This document shows positions 34,034-44,147 of a stretch of DNA of 64,000 nt, piece after piece. Numbering within the stretch: position 1 is the stretch's first letter; each line of letters starts with the position of its first letter. The DNA comes from JARRQJ01 sp037381915 (GTDB lineage: Bacteria > Pseudomonadota > Gammaproteobacteria > DRLM01), in assembly GCA_037381915.1 (NCBI GenBank), contig JARRQJ010000001.1:67128-131127 (forward strand), in the 5' to 3' direction. The notes beneath the pieces are model-generated. The model saw only the letters and a list, made by a program, of their open reading frames with translations, had not been told where the DNA came from and searched no databases. A program made the position numbers and the translations under genes.

Positions 34034-37000
34034 GTGAAACTGCTGCGCTTTCTTATCTCCAGTTTGTGGTTGAGCCTGGCTACGCTGATTATCGTAATCG
34101 GTCTGCTGCTCAGCGCCGCGCGCCTGTTGCTCCCAGAATTGGGTCAGTATCACGACGAAGCGGCGGCGTGGGTCGGTGATGTCCTGGGACAGCCGGTGAA
34201 GATCGGCGCCCTCGCGGCGGGCTGGCGGGGTTTGGGCCCCAGCCTGGAGTTGCGCGACGTCGCGGTGCTGGATGCCGCAGGCAAACAGGTCGTCTTGCAG
34301 TGCGCGTCGGCGAGCCTTGACATCAATCTTTGGGAATCACTGCGCCAGTGGCAGTTCGAGCCGGGTCAGTTGACGGTGCGCGGCCTGCGCCTCGCAGTGG
34401 TGAGGCATGCGGACGGCGGCATCCATGTGATGGGTTTGAAACAGGCGGCGGCTCAAAGCGCCTTGAACGTGTCGGGCGCGAACGCGCTCGAGCAATGGTT
34501 GCAACATCAGGCGCGGCTGTCCATCAGGGACAGCGCCTTGGAGTGGCGCGATTTGGGTGCCCAAGGCCGGACGTGGGAGTTTTCGGCCGTCAATCTGCAA
34601 TTGCGCAATCAGGATGACCGCCACCGCGTCGATGGGACTGTGGACCTCCCCGCGTCCCTGGGCCGACATCTGCAGGTGGCGGTCGACGTGCGGGGCGACT
34701 TATTTGCCCCCAGGTCATGGGTGGGCCAGGTGTACGCGCGCGGCGACGCCTTGCGCTTGGGCGAGTGGTGGGGAGGTCGGGCGCGTTCCGGCGTCGCCGC
34801 CCTGGGCGGAGTAGCGGATTTTCGGGCGTGGAGCACATGGAGCGACGGTGTGCAACGCGTGGACGGCGATGTCCATGTCGACAACCTGCGGGTTACTCGG
34901 GATACCGCGGACCTGACGGCGGATGCTGCCGCAACGGCGCCGGCGGCGCCCGCACCCGCAATGACGGAGAAAAGCGTCGCGGGAGGGTTCCGCTGGCAAC
35001 GTCGCGCCGCGGGTTGGGCCGTGGATATCGACCAATTCGTCATTGGCCACGCCGCGTCCCGGACGCCGCCCGCCCAATTGCGCGTGCAGTATGCGGAGGA
35101 TAAGGCCGGCGGCCGCAAGGTGGTTCAGGCGGCTTACAGCAAGCTGCGCGCCGAAGACGTCGCTGACGTGCTGCAGGCCGCGCAGGTGCTGCCGGCGGCG
35201 TTTCGCCAACGTCTGGCCGCGATGGCGCTCCATGGTACGCTGAGCGACGGTTATCTGCGTTACCAAAATGAACCGCAACACCCGCCCCGTTTCCTGTTCC
35301 ATAGCCGTTTCAACGATCTGGTCTGGCAAGCTGTTGCTCCCGCGCCGGGTGTAGAGGGTATGACGGGTTCGATCACCGCGGATAATGAGCAGGGCGTGGT
35401 GACGTTCGCCACCGGACAGGCGAGGCTGGACTTCAGCGCTTTGTTCCGCGGCCCCTTGCCGGTGGACGGTCTCGCGGGTGACGTCTATTGGCGCCGCCGC
35501 ACCGGGGGATGGCGGGTGCGGGTCCACGATCTTGCGGTGCACAATGAGGACGTGAAAATGAAAGTGGCGGGCTACGTGGATAAACAGCCGGGGGATGCCA
35601 CGCCCTATCTCGATATGACCGCAAGTTTTGATGACGGCAAGGCGGATCACGTCTCCCGCTATCTGCCCGCCAAGATCATCCCTCCCCATACGCTGCACTG
35701 GTTGGATAGGGCCATCGTCAACGGCCGGATATCGGGCGGTAGGGCCCGTATTTATGGACGACTCGCGGACTTCCCGTTCGACGACGGTCGCGGCCTGTTC
35801 GAGATTCGATTCGACGTGACGGACGGTATCCTGGATTACGCCAACGGCTGGCCGCGTCTTGAAGAAGTGCAAACCGAAATCGGGTTTCACGGCCGGCGCT
35901 TCGAGGCCCGTGTCGTATCCGCAAAGTCGCTCGATTCGGAGATCCGGCAGGCGCTCGTCACGATTCCCGATATGACCACCCACCCGGCGGTACTCGTGGT
36001 GGACGGTACGGCGCGAGGGCCTACCGGCGACGCCGTGCGCTATGTCACCAAGAGCCCTTTGCGTGACAAATTGGGCACCTATTTGCAGGACGTCGCCGCC
36101 GGCGGGCGGAGCAGCCTGCAGCTCAATTTGAAATTGCCCTTGGGAAGACGGGTCTCCAGGCTCAGAGGGACCCTGCAGATCAACGACGGCAGCCTGCTGT
36201 TCAAGGACGCCAAGGTCGATTTGACCCACATCGACGGCAGCCTGAAATTTTCGGAACGAGGCCTGAGCGCCGATAAGGTTCATGCCGACTTGCTCGGGCA
36301 GGCGGTAACGGTCTCGGCAAAGACCACCCGCGCTCGAGAGGGCGTCACCACCGTCTTCAGCGCACAGGGATTGATGGATGCGGCGGCGATAAGTAAACGT
36401 TACATTCCGCTGCTCGCTCCTTATGTCGACGGTGTGACGGCATGGCACGGCGAGTTGCGCATTCCGCCGCGCAGCGAGGGCTGGGTGGAACTGGATATGA
36501 GTTCACCTCTGCAAGGGGTGGAGGTGAACCTGCCCCCTCCCATGGGTAAGGCGGCGGACGAGGCGCGCCCACTGTTGGTGCAGATGCCCTTGCCCCTCAA
36601 GACGGAGAAGCCGATTCATGTCCGCTACGGAAAGCTGGCCGACGCCCAGTTGGTCGTGGCCGGTGCCAAGGGCGGATTGAAACTGGTGCGCGGCGAAGTC
36701 CGTTTCGGTGCCGGCGTCGCGGCCCTGCCTCCACGGGCGGGCCTGCGCGCGGTGGGATCGCTTCCCGAATTCGATGCAACCCAATGGGCGGCGATCGTGG
36801 ACAAGGAGGCCGCGGCCAAAGGCAGGGGTGCGGTGCCAATGGTGATGCATGTGGACATGAACTTTGGGGCTCTGCAATTCGCGGATCAACGATTAGACAA
36901 GGTGCATATCCTAGCCGATCACGGAGACGCCGCTTGGGATGCGGATATCCGTAGCGATCAGGTAGCAGGCCATATCCACCTGCCCGATGCGCGGGACGGC

Positions 37001-37921
37001 CCCTTGGTGATGACCATGGATCGTTTATTCCTGCCGCGTTTCAAGAGGCACGCCAAGGGGGAATCCAGCACCGACCCGAGAAAGGCGCGGCCGCTGGATA
37101 TCAACGCCAAGAGTTTTCATTACGGTAATCTCGATTTGGGAGAGCTGCGCGTGAGCGCCACCCGCACTCCCGCAGGGCTGCACTTCGACGATATTCATAC
37201 TCATTCTGCGCAACGGGATCTTAAGGCCAGCGGCCAGTGGATCATGGCAGACGAGCAGGCGCAATCGTCGTTCAAGGTCGCATATAACGGCCAGGACGCG
37301 GGCGGCACCCTCACCTCACTGGGATTTGCCGGGATGATCAAGGGCGGCAGGACCCACACCGATTTTCAGCTGAAATGGCCGGGCGCGCCGGCGGATTTCG
37401 CCTTGGCGCGGGCTATGGGCTCGATCAACCTGGAGATCAAGGACGGACGCCTGTTGGACGTGGAACCGGGCGCCGGCCGCATATTGGGGCTGCTGAGCTT
37501 CCAGGCCCTGCCGCGGCGGTTGTTGCTCGATTTCAGTGATCTCTTTCAAAAGGGCTTCAGCTTTGACACCCTGGCCGGCAGCTTCACTATTGAGAAAGGC
37601 AACGCCTATACCGATAACTTATACATGGAGGGACCCGCGGCGCGGATCGATGCGCGCGGACGGGTTGGTTTGGCGGCGGAGGATTATGACCAGCGGGTGA
37701 CGGTGATCCCCAGCGTCAGCGCCGGCCTTCCAATCGCCGGGGCCTTGGCGGGCGGCGTCGGTGCGGGCGCGGCAATGTGGCTGGTGGAAAAACTCATCAA
37801 GCCGGGAATTGACAAAATAACCAAGGTCGAATATCAGGTGACGGGACCTTGGGCGGACCCGACGGTGACGCGGATCACGGCGGGCGGGCAGAGTAAACAG
37901 GCGGGAAGAATAAAGCACTGA
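34034..37921 (+). CDS. yhdP: YhdP-family AsmA-like phospholipid transport protein
   Basis: A 1295-residue protein with one N-terminal membrane helix (about 8-30) and a very long periplasmic region. It ends with the AsmA-like C-terminal domain (RILGLLSFQALPRRLLLDFSD). YhdP, TamB and YdbH form bridge-like lipid conduits between the membranes. The start is GTG at 34034; E. coli YhdP is 1266 aa. It sits between rng and the nitrilase gene as in Pseudomonas and E. coli. Confidence 0.92.
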   Translation: MKLLRFLISSLWLSLATLIIVIGLLLSAARLLLPELGQYHDEAAAWVGDVLGQPVKIGALAAGWRGLGPSLELRDVAVLDAAGKQVVLQCASASLDINLWESLRQWQFEPGQLTVRGLRLAVVRHADGGIHVMGLKQAAAQSALNVSGANALEQWLQHQARLSIRDSALEWRDLGAQGRTWEFSAVNLQLRNQDDRHRVDGTVDLPASLGRHLQVAVDVRGDLFAPRSWVGQVYARGDALRLGEWWGGRARSGVAALGGVADFRAWSTWSDGVQRVDGDVHVDNLRVTRDTADLTADAAATAPAAPAPAMTEKSVAGGFRWQRRAAGWAVDIDQFVIGHAASRTPPAQLRVQYAEDKAGGRKVVQAAYSKLRAEDVADVLQAAQVLPAAFRQRLAAMALHGTLSDGYLRYQNEPQHPPRFLFHSRFNDLVWQAVAPAPGVEGMTGSITADNEQGVVTFATGQARLDFSALFRGPLPVDGLAGDVYWRRRTGGWRVRVHDLAVHNEDVKMKVAGYVDKQPGDATPYLDMTASFDDGKADHVSRYLPAKIIPPHTLHWLDRAIVNGRISGGRARIYGRLADFPFDDGRGLFEIRFDVTDGILDYANGWPRLEEVQTEIGFHGRRFEARVVSAKSLDSEIRQALVTIPDMTTHPAVLVVDGTARGPTGDAVRYVTKSPLRDKLGTYLQDVAAGGRSSLQLNLKLPLGRRVSRLRGTLQINDGSLLFKDAKVDLTHIDGSLKFSERGLSADKVHADLLGQAVTVSAKTTRAREGVTTVFSAQGLMDAAAISKRYIPLLAPYVDGVTAWHGELRIPPRSEGWVELDMSSPLQGVEVNLPPPMGKAADEARPLLVQMPLPLKTEKPIHVRYGKLADAQLVVAGAKGGLKLVRGEVRFGAGVAALPPRAGLRAVGSLPEFDATQWAAIVDKEAAAKGRGAVPMVMHVDMNFGALQFADQRLDKVHILADHGDAAWDADIRSDQVAGHIHLPDARDGPLVMTMDRLFLPRFKRHAKGESSTDPRKARPLDINAKSFHYGNLDLGELRVSATRTPAGLHFDDIHTHSAQRDLKASGQWIMADEQAQSSFKVAYNGQDAGGTLTSLGFAGMIKGGRTHTDFQLKWPGAPADFALARAMGSINLEIKDGRLLDVEPGAGRILGLLSFQALPRRLLLDFSDLFQKGFSFDTLAGSFTIEKGNAYTDNLYMEGPAARIDARGRVGLAAEDYDQRVTVIPSVSAGLPIAGALAGGVGAGAAMWLVEKLIKPGIDKITKVEYQVTGPWADPTVTRITAGGQSKQAGRIKH

Positions 37922-37979
37922 AGCGCGCCATAACAACGAAGATGAAGAACGAGAACGGTAGGACAGGAGTGGAGATGAT

Positions 37980-38834
37980 ATGAGCAGTCGGGTAGCAGCG
38001 GTGCAAATGGCCTCGGGCCCCAATATCAGCGCCAATTTGATGGAGGCGGCGCGTTTGATCGCGGTGGCGGCGGAGGATCACGGCGCCAAATTGGTGGTGC
38101 TCCCGGAGAACTTTGCCCTGGTCGGTCTGTCCGAGCAGGAAAAGGTCAAGATCCGCGAGACGGAGGGCTCGGGACCCATCCAGGATTTCCTCGCCAATCA
38201 GGCGGCCCGCCAAGGGGTATGGTTGGTGGGCGGCACCATACCCTTGAAGGCCCATGATCCGCAGAAGGTGCGCGCCGCCTGCATGCTGTGGGACGAGCGC
38301 GGCCGGCGCATGGCCCATTACGACAAGATGCATCTGTTCGACGTGCACATCGCCGAGACCGGCGAGAACTATGCGGAATCCCTGACCATCGAACGCGGCA
38401 ACCGGCCGGTGGTGGTGGACACGCCGTTCGGCAAGCTGGGCCTGGCGGTCTGCTACGACCTGCGTTTCCCCGAACTGTTTCGAGTCATGCTGGAGCAGGG
38501 GATGGAGATACTGGCGGTGCCGTCCGCCTTTACCGCCGTGACCGGCATGGCCCACTGGGAGATCCTGGTGCGCGCCCGCGCCGTGGAGAATCTGTGTTAC
38601 GTAATCGCCGCGGCGCAAGGCGGCTATCACGCCAACGGCCGCGAGACCTACGGCGACAGTATGGTCGTCGATCCCTGGGGGGTGGTGCTGGATCGCCTGC
38701 CGCGGGGTTCCGGGGTGGTCAGTGCCGATATCGAGCCGGCGCGCCTGCAGAATATCCGCCGCAATTTCCCTGCGATTCAACATCGCTGTGTCGCGTGCGT
38801 ATTGCCCGAGGAGGCCGAGCGGGATTCGGCCTGA
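37980..38834 (+). CDS. Nitrilase-superfamily carbon-nitrogen hydrolase (Nit-type amidase)
   Basis: A 284-residue enzyme of the Nit1/Nit2 branch, which in characterised members hydrolyses deaminated glutathione. The Glu-Lys-Cys triad is visible: LPENFAL, YDKMHLFDV and LAVCYDLRFPELF. A strong purine-rich ribosome-binding site (AGGAGTGGAG) precedes the ATG at 37980. It lies between yhdP and tldD, the conserved position. Confidence 0.93.
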   Translation: MSSRVAAVQMASGPNISANLMEAARLIAVAAEDHGAKLVVLPENFALVGLSEQEKVKIRETEGSGPIQDFLANQAARQGVWLVGGTIPLKAHDPQKVRAACMLWDERGRRMAHYDKMHLFDVHIAETGENYAESLTIERGNRPVVVDTPFGKLGLAVCYDLRFPELFRVMLEQGMEILAVPSAFTAVTGMAHWEILVRARAVENLCYVIAAAQGGYHANGRETYGDSMVVDPWGVVLDRLPRGSGVVSADIEPARLQNIRRNFPAIQHRCVACVLPEEAERDSA

Positions 38835-39035
38835 ATCCTGTGATACCCTGTAGCCGTCGGCGCCGCAAGTGCCGGTGCCGGCGGCCTTTCCAAGCCCTGG
38901 TCTGAACCTGTAATAAAATTCGCTTGTCACAATACTTGTCGACCGGGCCGCCGCCGTTAGCGGATGATTAATGCCGATATTGATGCGATGTTTCGATGTG
39001 CCGTTTGTCCATACATGTAGGAAGATCCGACGCCC

Positions 39036-40481
39036 ATGACCGCAAGCCTTGATTTAGCCGCCAACACCATCCTCGCCCCGGCGGGCCTGAGCGAAACCGA
39101 CCTGGAGCGGGTGTTGCACCAGTTGCTCACTCACCAGGTGGACAACGCCGATCTCTATTTCCAGAGCAGCCGCCACGAGGGCTGGTCCCTGGAGGACGGC
39201 ATCGTCAAAAGCGGTGCCCACAGCATCGAGCGCGGCGTGGGGGTACGGGCGGTGAGCGGCGAGAAGACCGGTTTCGCCTATTCCGACGAGATCGTGCTTC
39301 CCGCCCTGACCCAGGCTGCCACGGCGGCGCGGGCCATCGCCCGCCTCGGCCAGGAAGGCCGGGTGCAGGCCTGGTCGCGGCGCGGCAAACAGGCACTGTA
39401 TCGGCCTTTGGACCCCATCGAGACCCTTACGGCGGAGGACAAGGTCGCGCTGCTGCAAGCACTGGACGCTGAGGCGCGCAAACAGGACCCGCGGGTCAAA
39501 CAAGTGATGGTGAGCCTGGCCGCCGTGCATGACACGGTGCTGGTGGCAGGCAGTGACGGCACCCTGGCCGGCGACGTGCGGCCCCTGGTGCGCCTGAACG
39601 TCAGCGTGGTGGCAGAGGACAACGGCCGGCGCGAACAGGGTACCGCGGGCGGCGGCGGCCGGGTCGGCTTCGAGATGTTTCTCGACGAGGAGCGCGGCCT
39701 GGGCTACGCACGCGAGGCGGTGCGCCAGGCCCTGGTGAATCTGGAGGCGCGCGATGCCCCCGCCGGCACCATGACCGTGGTGCTGGGGCCGGGCTGGCCC
39801 GGGGTGCTGCTGCACGAGGCCATCGGTCATGGTCTGGAGGGTGATTTCAACCGCAAGGGAAGTTCGGCGTTTTCAGGCCGCGTCGGCGAGCGCGTCGCCT
39901 CCGAACTGTGCACCATCGTCGACGACGGTACCCTGGCCAACCGCCGCGGCTCGCTCAATATCGACGACGAAGGTACCCCAAGCCGGTGCACCATGCTCAT
40001 CGAAAAGGGCGTGCTCAAGGGCTATATGCAGGACAAGATGAACGCGCGCCTCATGGGTGTGGCTGCCACCGGCAACGGGCGCCGGGAATCCTACGCCCAT
40101 CTGCCCATGCCGCGCATGACCAACACTTACATGCTGGCCGGCGCCCACGATCCGCAGGAAATCATCGCCTCGGTGGACAAGGGACTGTACGCGGTGAACT
40201 TCGGCGGCGGCCAGGTGGACATCACCTCCGGCAAGTTTGTGTTCTCCGCCAGCGAGGCCTACCTGATCGAAAATGGCAAGCTTACCCACCCGGTGAAGGG
40301 CGCCACCCTGATCGGCAACGGCCCGGATGTGCTGACCCGGGTCAGCATGGTCGGCAATGACCTGGAGCTGGATTCGGGGGTCGGTACCTGCGGCAAGGAG
40401 GGGCAGAGCGTGCCGGTGGGCGTGGGCCAGCCGACCCTGCGCATCGACGGTCTCACCGTCGGCGGAACCGGCGCGGAGTGA
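39036..40481 (+). CDS. tldD: Metalloprotease TldD
   Basis: A 481-residue zinc metalloprotease. The HExxxH motif appears as LLHEAIGHGLEGD near residue 265, and the C-terminal half has the GQVDITSGKFVFSASEAYL strand. TldD works with TldE/PmbA to degrade unfolded peptides and to process microcins and CcdA. Its partner pmbA lies about 10.6 kb downstream, separated by an accessory block. Confidence 0.97.
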   Translation: MTASLDLAANTILAPAGLSETDLERVLHQLLTHQVDNADLYFQSSRHEGWSLEDGIVKSGAHSIERGVGVRAVSGEKTGFAYSDEIVLPALTQAATAARAIARLGQEGRVQAWSRRGKQALYRPLDPIETLTAEDKVALLQALDAEARKQDPRVKQVMVSLAAVHDTVLVAGSDGTLAGDVRPLVRLNVSVVAEDNGRREQGTAGGGGRVGFEMFLDEERGLGYAREAVRQALVNLEARDAPAGTMTVVLGPGWPGVLLHEAIGHGLEGDFNRKGSSAFSGRVGERVASELCTIVDDGTLANRRGSLNIDDEGTPSRCTMLIEKGVLKGYMQDKMNARLMGVAATGNGRRESYAHLPMPRMTNTYMLAGAHDPQEIIASVDKGLYAVNFGGGQVDITSGKFVFSASEAYLIENGKLTHPVKGATLIGNGPDVLTRVSMVGNDLELDSGVGTCGKEGQSVPVGVGQPTLRIDGLTVGGTGAE

Positions 40482-40541
40482 TTGAGCGCGGCGCGCAGCT
40501 CGTTGCTTCGCGAAGTGCGGAGTTGAACCGCTGATACGACA

Positions 40542-40571
40542 AAAAGCGCTCCCCGACCTAATACCGCTTTT
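40542..40571. terminator. Possible bidirectional terminator between tldD and darP
   Basis: AAAAGCG (40542-40548) can pair with CGCTTTT (40565-40571), giving an A-run/T-run hairpin between convergent genes. The stem is short and overlaps the darP stop codon, so this is tentative. Confidence 0.3.
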
Positions 40572-41121
40572 ATTCGCCAGCCGCCGTCACGATTTCCCGC
40601 AACATCCGAAACAAGGTCCGCGCCGCCGCCGGCGGCTGACCCGCGGCCTGTTCCTTACGCGCCTTCAATACCACTTGGCGCAGGCTTTGACGTTCCGCGG
40701 CGGGATATTCATTCAGCAATTCCGCCAGCGCCGCATCGCCTTCGGCGATGAGCCGCTCGCGCCAGCGCTCCACCCGGTGCAGCATCGCCGTCTCCGCGCG
40801 GTCCTTTCCCGCCAGGCCTTCCAGCGCGATGCGAATCGGTTCCACATCGATGCCGCGCAGCAACTTGCCGATGTACTGCAATTGACGTTTGTGTCCGCCG
40901 CGGGCGCGGATGCGGCGGCAGGCATCGATGGCCTCGCGCACGGCCTCGGGCAGATCCAACCTGGCCATCACCGCGGAGTAGCGCGCCGCCGGCAATTCCA
41001 CCAGCTCTTTGCCCAAGGCCTGCACAGCCTGTGCCTCGCGTTTCAATTGCGATTTGGACGGAGGTTCGGGGGCATGATCGTGTGGGTCGAAATCGTCGTG
41101 ATTCATCACGGAATGCATCAT
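40570..41121 (-). CDS. darP: Ribosome maturation protein DarP (YjgA/DUF615)
   Basis: A 183-residue basic helical protein that associates with the late 50S ribosomal subunit during maturation. It has the family N-terminus PPSKSQLKREAQAVQALG, the core RRIRARGGHKRQLQYIGKLL, and the C-terminal FRMLREI. It neighbours tldD as in Pseudomonas, where pmbA follows; here pmbA is displaced. The start could also be an internal ATG at codon 2 or 6. Confidence 0.93.
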   Translation of the reverse strand: MMHSVMNHDDFDPHDHAPEPPSKSQLKREAQAVQALGKELVELPAARYSAVMARLDLPEAVREAIDACRRIRARGGHKRQLQYIGKLLRGIDVEPIRIALEGLAGKDRAETAMLHRVERWRERLIAEGDAALAELLNEYPAAERQSLRQVVLKARKEQAAGQPPAAARTLFRMLREIVTAAGE

Positions 41122-41959
41122 ACCTCAAGCGGGCTGCTGCTGCCGCGACTAAATGGCTAAGGGAAGAACCCTTTGGTAAAAAGGAATGCACGTCGCCGGG
41201 TTGATACGGTCGTATCGAACGCAAAAGCCCCCGGCGTTGGGTCGCTAGTCAGAATTGGTGCGGGAGCCGATTGAGAATTTTTCGCAGCGCACGGTCGACT
41301 CTGAGGAGCTGCGCTCGCGATGGGCATGTACGGTCGCGATAGGGGCCGGTTTTTCCGAAACGACGGCGTAGCAACTGGCCGGGGTTGAAGTCGCTATCAC
41401 CGATCCACATTATCCGCCCGGTCGCGTTATATCGGATACCGAGATGAGACTCCGGTGGCGACCTCGGCGCCGGTGCCGGAGCGGCCTGGCCGGCAACTGT
41501 GCGGTCGCGACGCTCTCGGAGGCAAGGCGCAAGGGTATCGGCGGGGCCATGGCGGTGGCACCCTTGTTGGAGGCGAGGAACATGGGCTATCGACTCGGCA
41601 TCCGTCAGGCGTCTGCGGCGGGACATTCCGCCTACAGGAACATCGGTTTGTAAGGATGTGTGCAAATATGCGCTATATTTACACACTCCTGAACCTCCAA
41701 CGGGTGCTCTTTATCCGTTTGACAAGTGGCGTCACTGATTGAGCCGCGGCATGGGGTCGCCAGGAACCGGTCAATGCCGGATTTGCCTCCCCAGCCGTTG
41801 CAAGGATGATTTGGGCCCCGCTCTCTTTCGCCGTTGCCTTTCCTGCGGGGGCGGGCTAATCTCTCCGGCACCCACGGGAGTCGCTGTGGGATGTTCGGTT
41901 CGCGGAGGTTCGTTGTGTCCGGGCGTTAATGTCCCCCTTATCAAGACAAGGAGTCCAAT
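41122..41959. other. 838-bp region at the left edge of the accessory block
   Basis: No intact gene. It contains the degraded GNAT acetyltransferase at about 41389-41738. A minus-strand frame at 41249-41686 is open but mostly antisense to that remnant and matches nothing I know. The last 220 bp form the leader of the PEBP gene, with AAGGAG just before its ATG. Confidence 0.6.
41389..41738 (+). pseudogene. GNAT N-acetyltransferase remnant with two frameshifts
   Basis: Three plus-strand frames in succession give the end of a GNAT protein: YIGYRDETPVATSAP (near 41430-41478), then GLAGNCAVATLSEARRKGIG and MAVAPLLEARNMGYRLGIRQ up to AYRNIG (to about 41640), then DVCKYALYLHTPE (to 41738). The acetyl-CoA loop (RRKGIG) is recognisable. 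Shifts near 41480 and 41645 and the missing N-terminal half show that it is dead. The orientation and borders are approximate. Confidence 0.75.
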
Positions 41960-42517
41960 ATGTTAAAAAAATCGAGCCTTATCGTCGGTCTAGTCATGTT
42001 TGCCTGTGCCGCCGTCGCGCAGGCGGGGGGCTTTAAGCTCTCCAGTCCGACCATCAAGCCCAATTCGACTCTCAGTTTGGATCAGGTCTTCAACGGTTTC
42101 GGCTGCACCGGCAAAAATATTTCCCCGGCGCTGAAATGGAGTGGCGCGCCCAAGGGGACGAAGAGCTTTGCCGTGACCATCTACGATCCCGATGCGCCGA
42201 CCGGCTCCGGCTGGTGGCATTGGGTGGTATACAACATCCCGGCGAATGTCACCGAGTTGCCGCAAGGGGCGGGGGACGCGAGCGGCGCTAAGTTGCCCAA
42301 GGGCGCGATGCAGGGGCGCACGGATTACGGTACGCATGCCTTCGGCGGCGCCTGTCCACCGAAAGGGGATAAGCCCCATCGCTATATCTTCACCGTCAAT
42401 GCGCTCAAGGTGGAAAAGATCGACGTTCCCAAGGACGCGAGTCCGGCCTTGATCGGATATATGGTCCACGCCAACCGCATAGCCAAGGCCAGTTTCAAGG
42501 CCAAGTATGGCCGTTGA
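41960..42517 (+). CDS. Secreted YbhB/YbcL-family (PEBP) protein
   Basis: 185 residues. A signal peptide (KKSSLIVGLVMFACAAVAQA) is cleaved after about residue 22. The phosphatidylethanolamine-binding fold shows DPDAPTGSGWWHWVVYNIP with the ligand-site Asp, Pro and His, and GTHAFGGACPPKGDKPHRY. Bacterial members have no settled function; Raf-kinase-inhibitor names are historical. An AAGGAG ribosome-binding site precedes the ATG at 41960. Confidence 0.9.
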   Translation: MLKKSSLIVGLVMFACAAVAQAGGFKLSSPTIKPNSTLSLDQVFNGFGCTGKNISPALKWSGAPKGTKSFAVTIYDPDAPTGSGWWHWVVYNIPANVTELPQGAGDASGAKLPKGAMQGRTDYGTHAFGGACPPKGDKPHRYIFTVNALKVEKIDVPKDASPALIGYMVHANRIAKASFKAKYGR

Positions 42518-42568
42518 GGTGTTAGTGGGTGGGGACCACCGTCCTGGATATTGAGCGGCACGGGTCGA

Positions 42569-43243
42569 ATGCGCGACAAGCCCACCCTCATAAAGCACAG
42601 CTGGCGCGCCAACGCCCTGGCCTGGATCGACGCGGTCAGGGGCGGCTTGATCGAAAGCCGACGGCTCGCCACCGATGAGGCTATCGTGCATGCCGCGCTC
42701 GCGCTCAATCCCAACCGGGTGCTGGATATGGGTTGCGGCGAGGGCTGGTTGTGCCGCGCCTTGGCGGACTGCGGTGTTTCCGCGGTGGGGATCGATGCCG
42801 CGCCGGAGCTGATTACGGCGGCACGGCATGCGGGCGGAGGTGAGTTTCATGTCGCCGCTTATGAAGAACTGGCCGGTCTGCGGCGGTCCCTTGGCTTGTT
42901 TCCCGTCGTCATCTGCAATTTCTCGCTTTTCGAGGAGGATTTGCGGCCGGTTCTGGCCCATTTGCAGGCGTTGCTGGAGCCGGGCGGGCGCCTGTTGATC
43001 CATACCCTGCATCCGTGGCGTGGCGCGGCCGGTGATTATCGGGACGGTTGGCGCGTCGAAACCTTCGCCGGCTGCGGAGGCCGTTTCAGTCAGGTGATGC
43101 CCTGGTATTTTCGCGGCCTGACTTCCTGGTCGGCATTGCTGGCAAACAACGGATTTTGTGTTGAGTCGCTGGTCGAACCGTCGGATCCGAACTCGGGTAC
43201 GCCCCTGTCCTTATTATTGCGATGCAGGTCTCTCCCCAGCTGA
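42569..43243 (+). CDS. Class I SAM-dependent methyltransferase
   Basis: 224 residues from the ATG at 42569; an in-frame TTG lies six codons earlier. Motif I is VLDMGCGEGWLCRAL, followed by the acidic turn VGIDAAPELI and motif ICNFSLFEED. The post-motif region HTLHPWRG is common in small-molecule methyltransferases. The substrate is unknown. It follows the PEBP gene on the same strand. Confidence 0.87.
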   Translation: MRDKPTLIKHSWRANALAWIDAVRGGLIESRRLATDEAIVHAALALNPNRVLDMGCGEGWLCRALADCGVSAVGIDAAPELITAARHAGGGEFHVAAYEELAGLRRSLGLFPVVICNFSLFEEDLRPVLAHLQALLEPGGRLLIHTLHPWRGAAGDYRDGWRVETFAGCGGRFSQVMPWYFRGLTSWSALLANNGFCVESLVEPSDPNSGTPLSLLLRCRSLPS

Positions 43244-43347
43244 GCGGCGGTCGGGGTGTTCTGGACGGGGCGATCCGGGAACGCTATGTTGCCCGCAGTT
43301 CGCCGCCTCTTGTATCGTTCGAAACGAATAAGGAAAGGTGACCGTCG

Positions 43348-43830
43348 ATGGCCGAAGTGAATCCAGTCCCTAATTGGGCCAGGCTTATCACGTTGCAGTT
43401 GATGGCCTTGGTGACGAGCGCCTGCGCCTTTGACGTTTCACCCGGCTCCGATTTCGCGCCCTCGGAGACGGCCGAGACGGTCAACGTCGTTTTGAAGGAA
43501 TGGTACGTCTTGCCAGACAAGAGGACAGTGGACGCGGGCAATATAAGGTTTAAGGTCGCCAATCAGGGCCGCATGGATCATGAGTTTATCGTCATCAAGA
43601 CAAGCGTGCCCATGCATGCCTTGCCGGTCAATGACAGGGGCCTGGATGAGAAAAGGGCGGGCAAGATGATCGGTGAGCTTGAGGATATCCATCCCGGTGA
43701 CACCCAAGAGGTGACGTTTCATCTGGCACCGGGCAGTTACGTGCTGTTTTGCAACAAGCTGGAAATCGTAGGGAGCAAGGTGATAAGCCATTATCGTAGC
43801 GGCATGCGCGTGGGGTTTGCTGTCAAATAG
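43348..43830 (+). CDS. Cupredoxin-like secreted copper protein
   Basis: 160 residues. The N-terminal hydrophobic segment ends at TSAC (C26), a poor lipobox, so it may be a lipoprotein or a cleaved periplasmic protein. A cupredoxin fold follows. The four type 1 copper ligands are present in the right order: H78 (MDHEF), C135 (VLFCNK), H148 (ISHYRSG) and M153. It is probably an electron carrier or copper chaperone. No oxidase gene lies beside it. Confidence 0.83.
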   Translation: MAEVNPVPNWARLITLQLMALVTSACAFDVSPGSDFAPSETAETVNVVLKEWYVLPDKRTVDAGNIRFKVANQGRMDHEFIVIKTSVPMHALPVNDRGLDEKRAGKMIGELEDIHPGDTQEVTFHLAPGSYVLFCNKLEIVGSKVISHYRSGMRVGFAVK

Positions 43831-44147
43831 GCCTGGAGCGGTTCCCGGACCATCGTCCACCCCGGTCGGTACCGCCCTGGTGACGAGCCCAATGGCGGAA
43901 ACACGGGTCACTTGGAAGCAGGAGTGGTTGCCGGATAAGTTTCAGATTGTTGTCGTATCCCCGGAGGGTAATGATATTATCGATCGCTGCGCCGGTCGGG
44001 CGCATGGGACGGCAAATCCACGTCCATTAGCGGGGAGTCCATGGATTCACATTGATCGTTCGCCAGCGCAGGTTGTGACTCGCATTTCTGCGTCGACTAA
44101 GAAGACATCGTGCCGTATATCCCTCCGGGCCAATTGTATATAAATTC
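43831..44147. other. 317-bp gap upstream of the ZIP transporter
   Basis: A plus-strand frame of 108 codons covers most of it but shows no domain and has a poor start, so I do not call it. The final 15 bp (TTGTATATAAATTC) before the ZIP ATG are AT rich. I see no Zur or Fur box. Confidence 0.45.

Noticed and set aside
34715..36448. Minus-strand frame of 577 codons inside yhdP
   Set aside because: Antisense to a clearly coding gene, low-complexity translation and no recognisable domain; typical of GC-rich DNA.
41249..41686. Minus-strand frame near darP as a possible gene
   Set aside because: Mostly antisense to the GNAT remnant, and the translation matches nothing known to me.
43817..44143. 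108-codon plus-strand frame between the cupredoxin and ZIP genes
   Set aside because: Overlaps the cupredoxin end, has no ribosome-binding site and no domain; left as intergenic.
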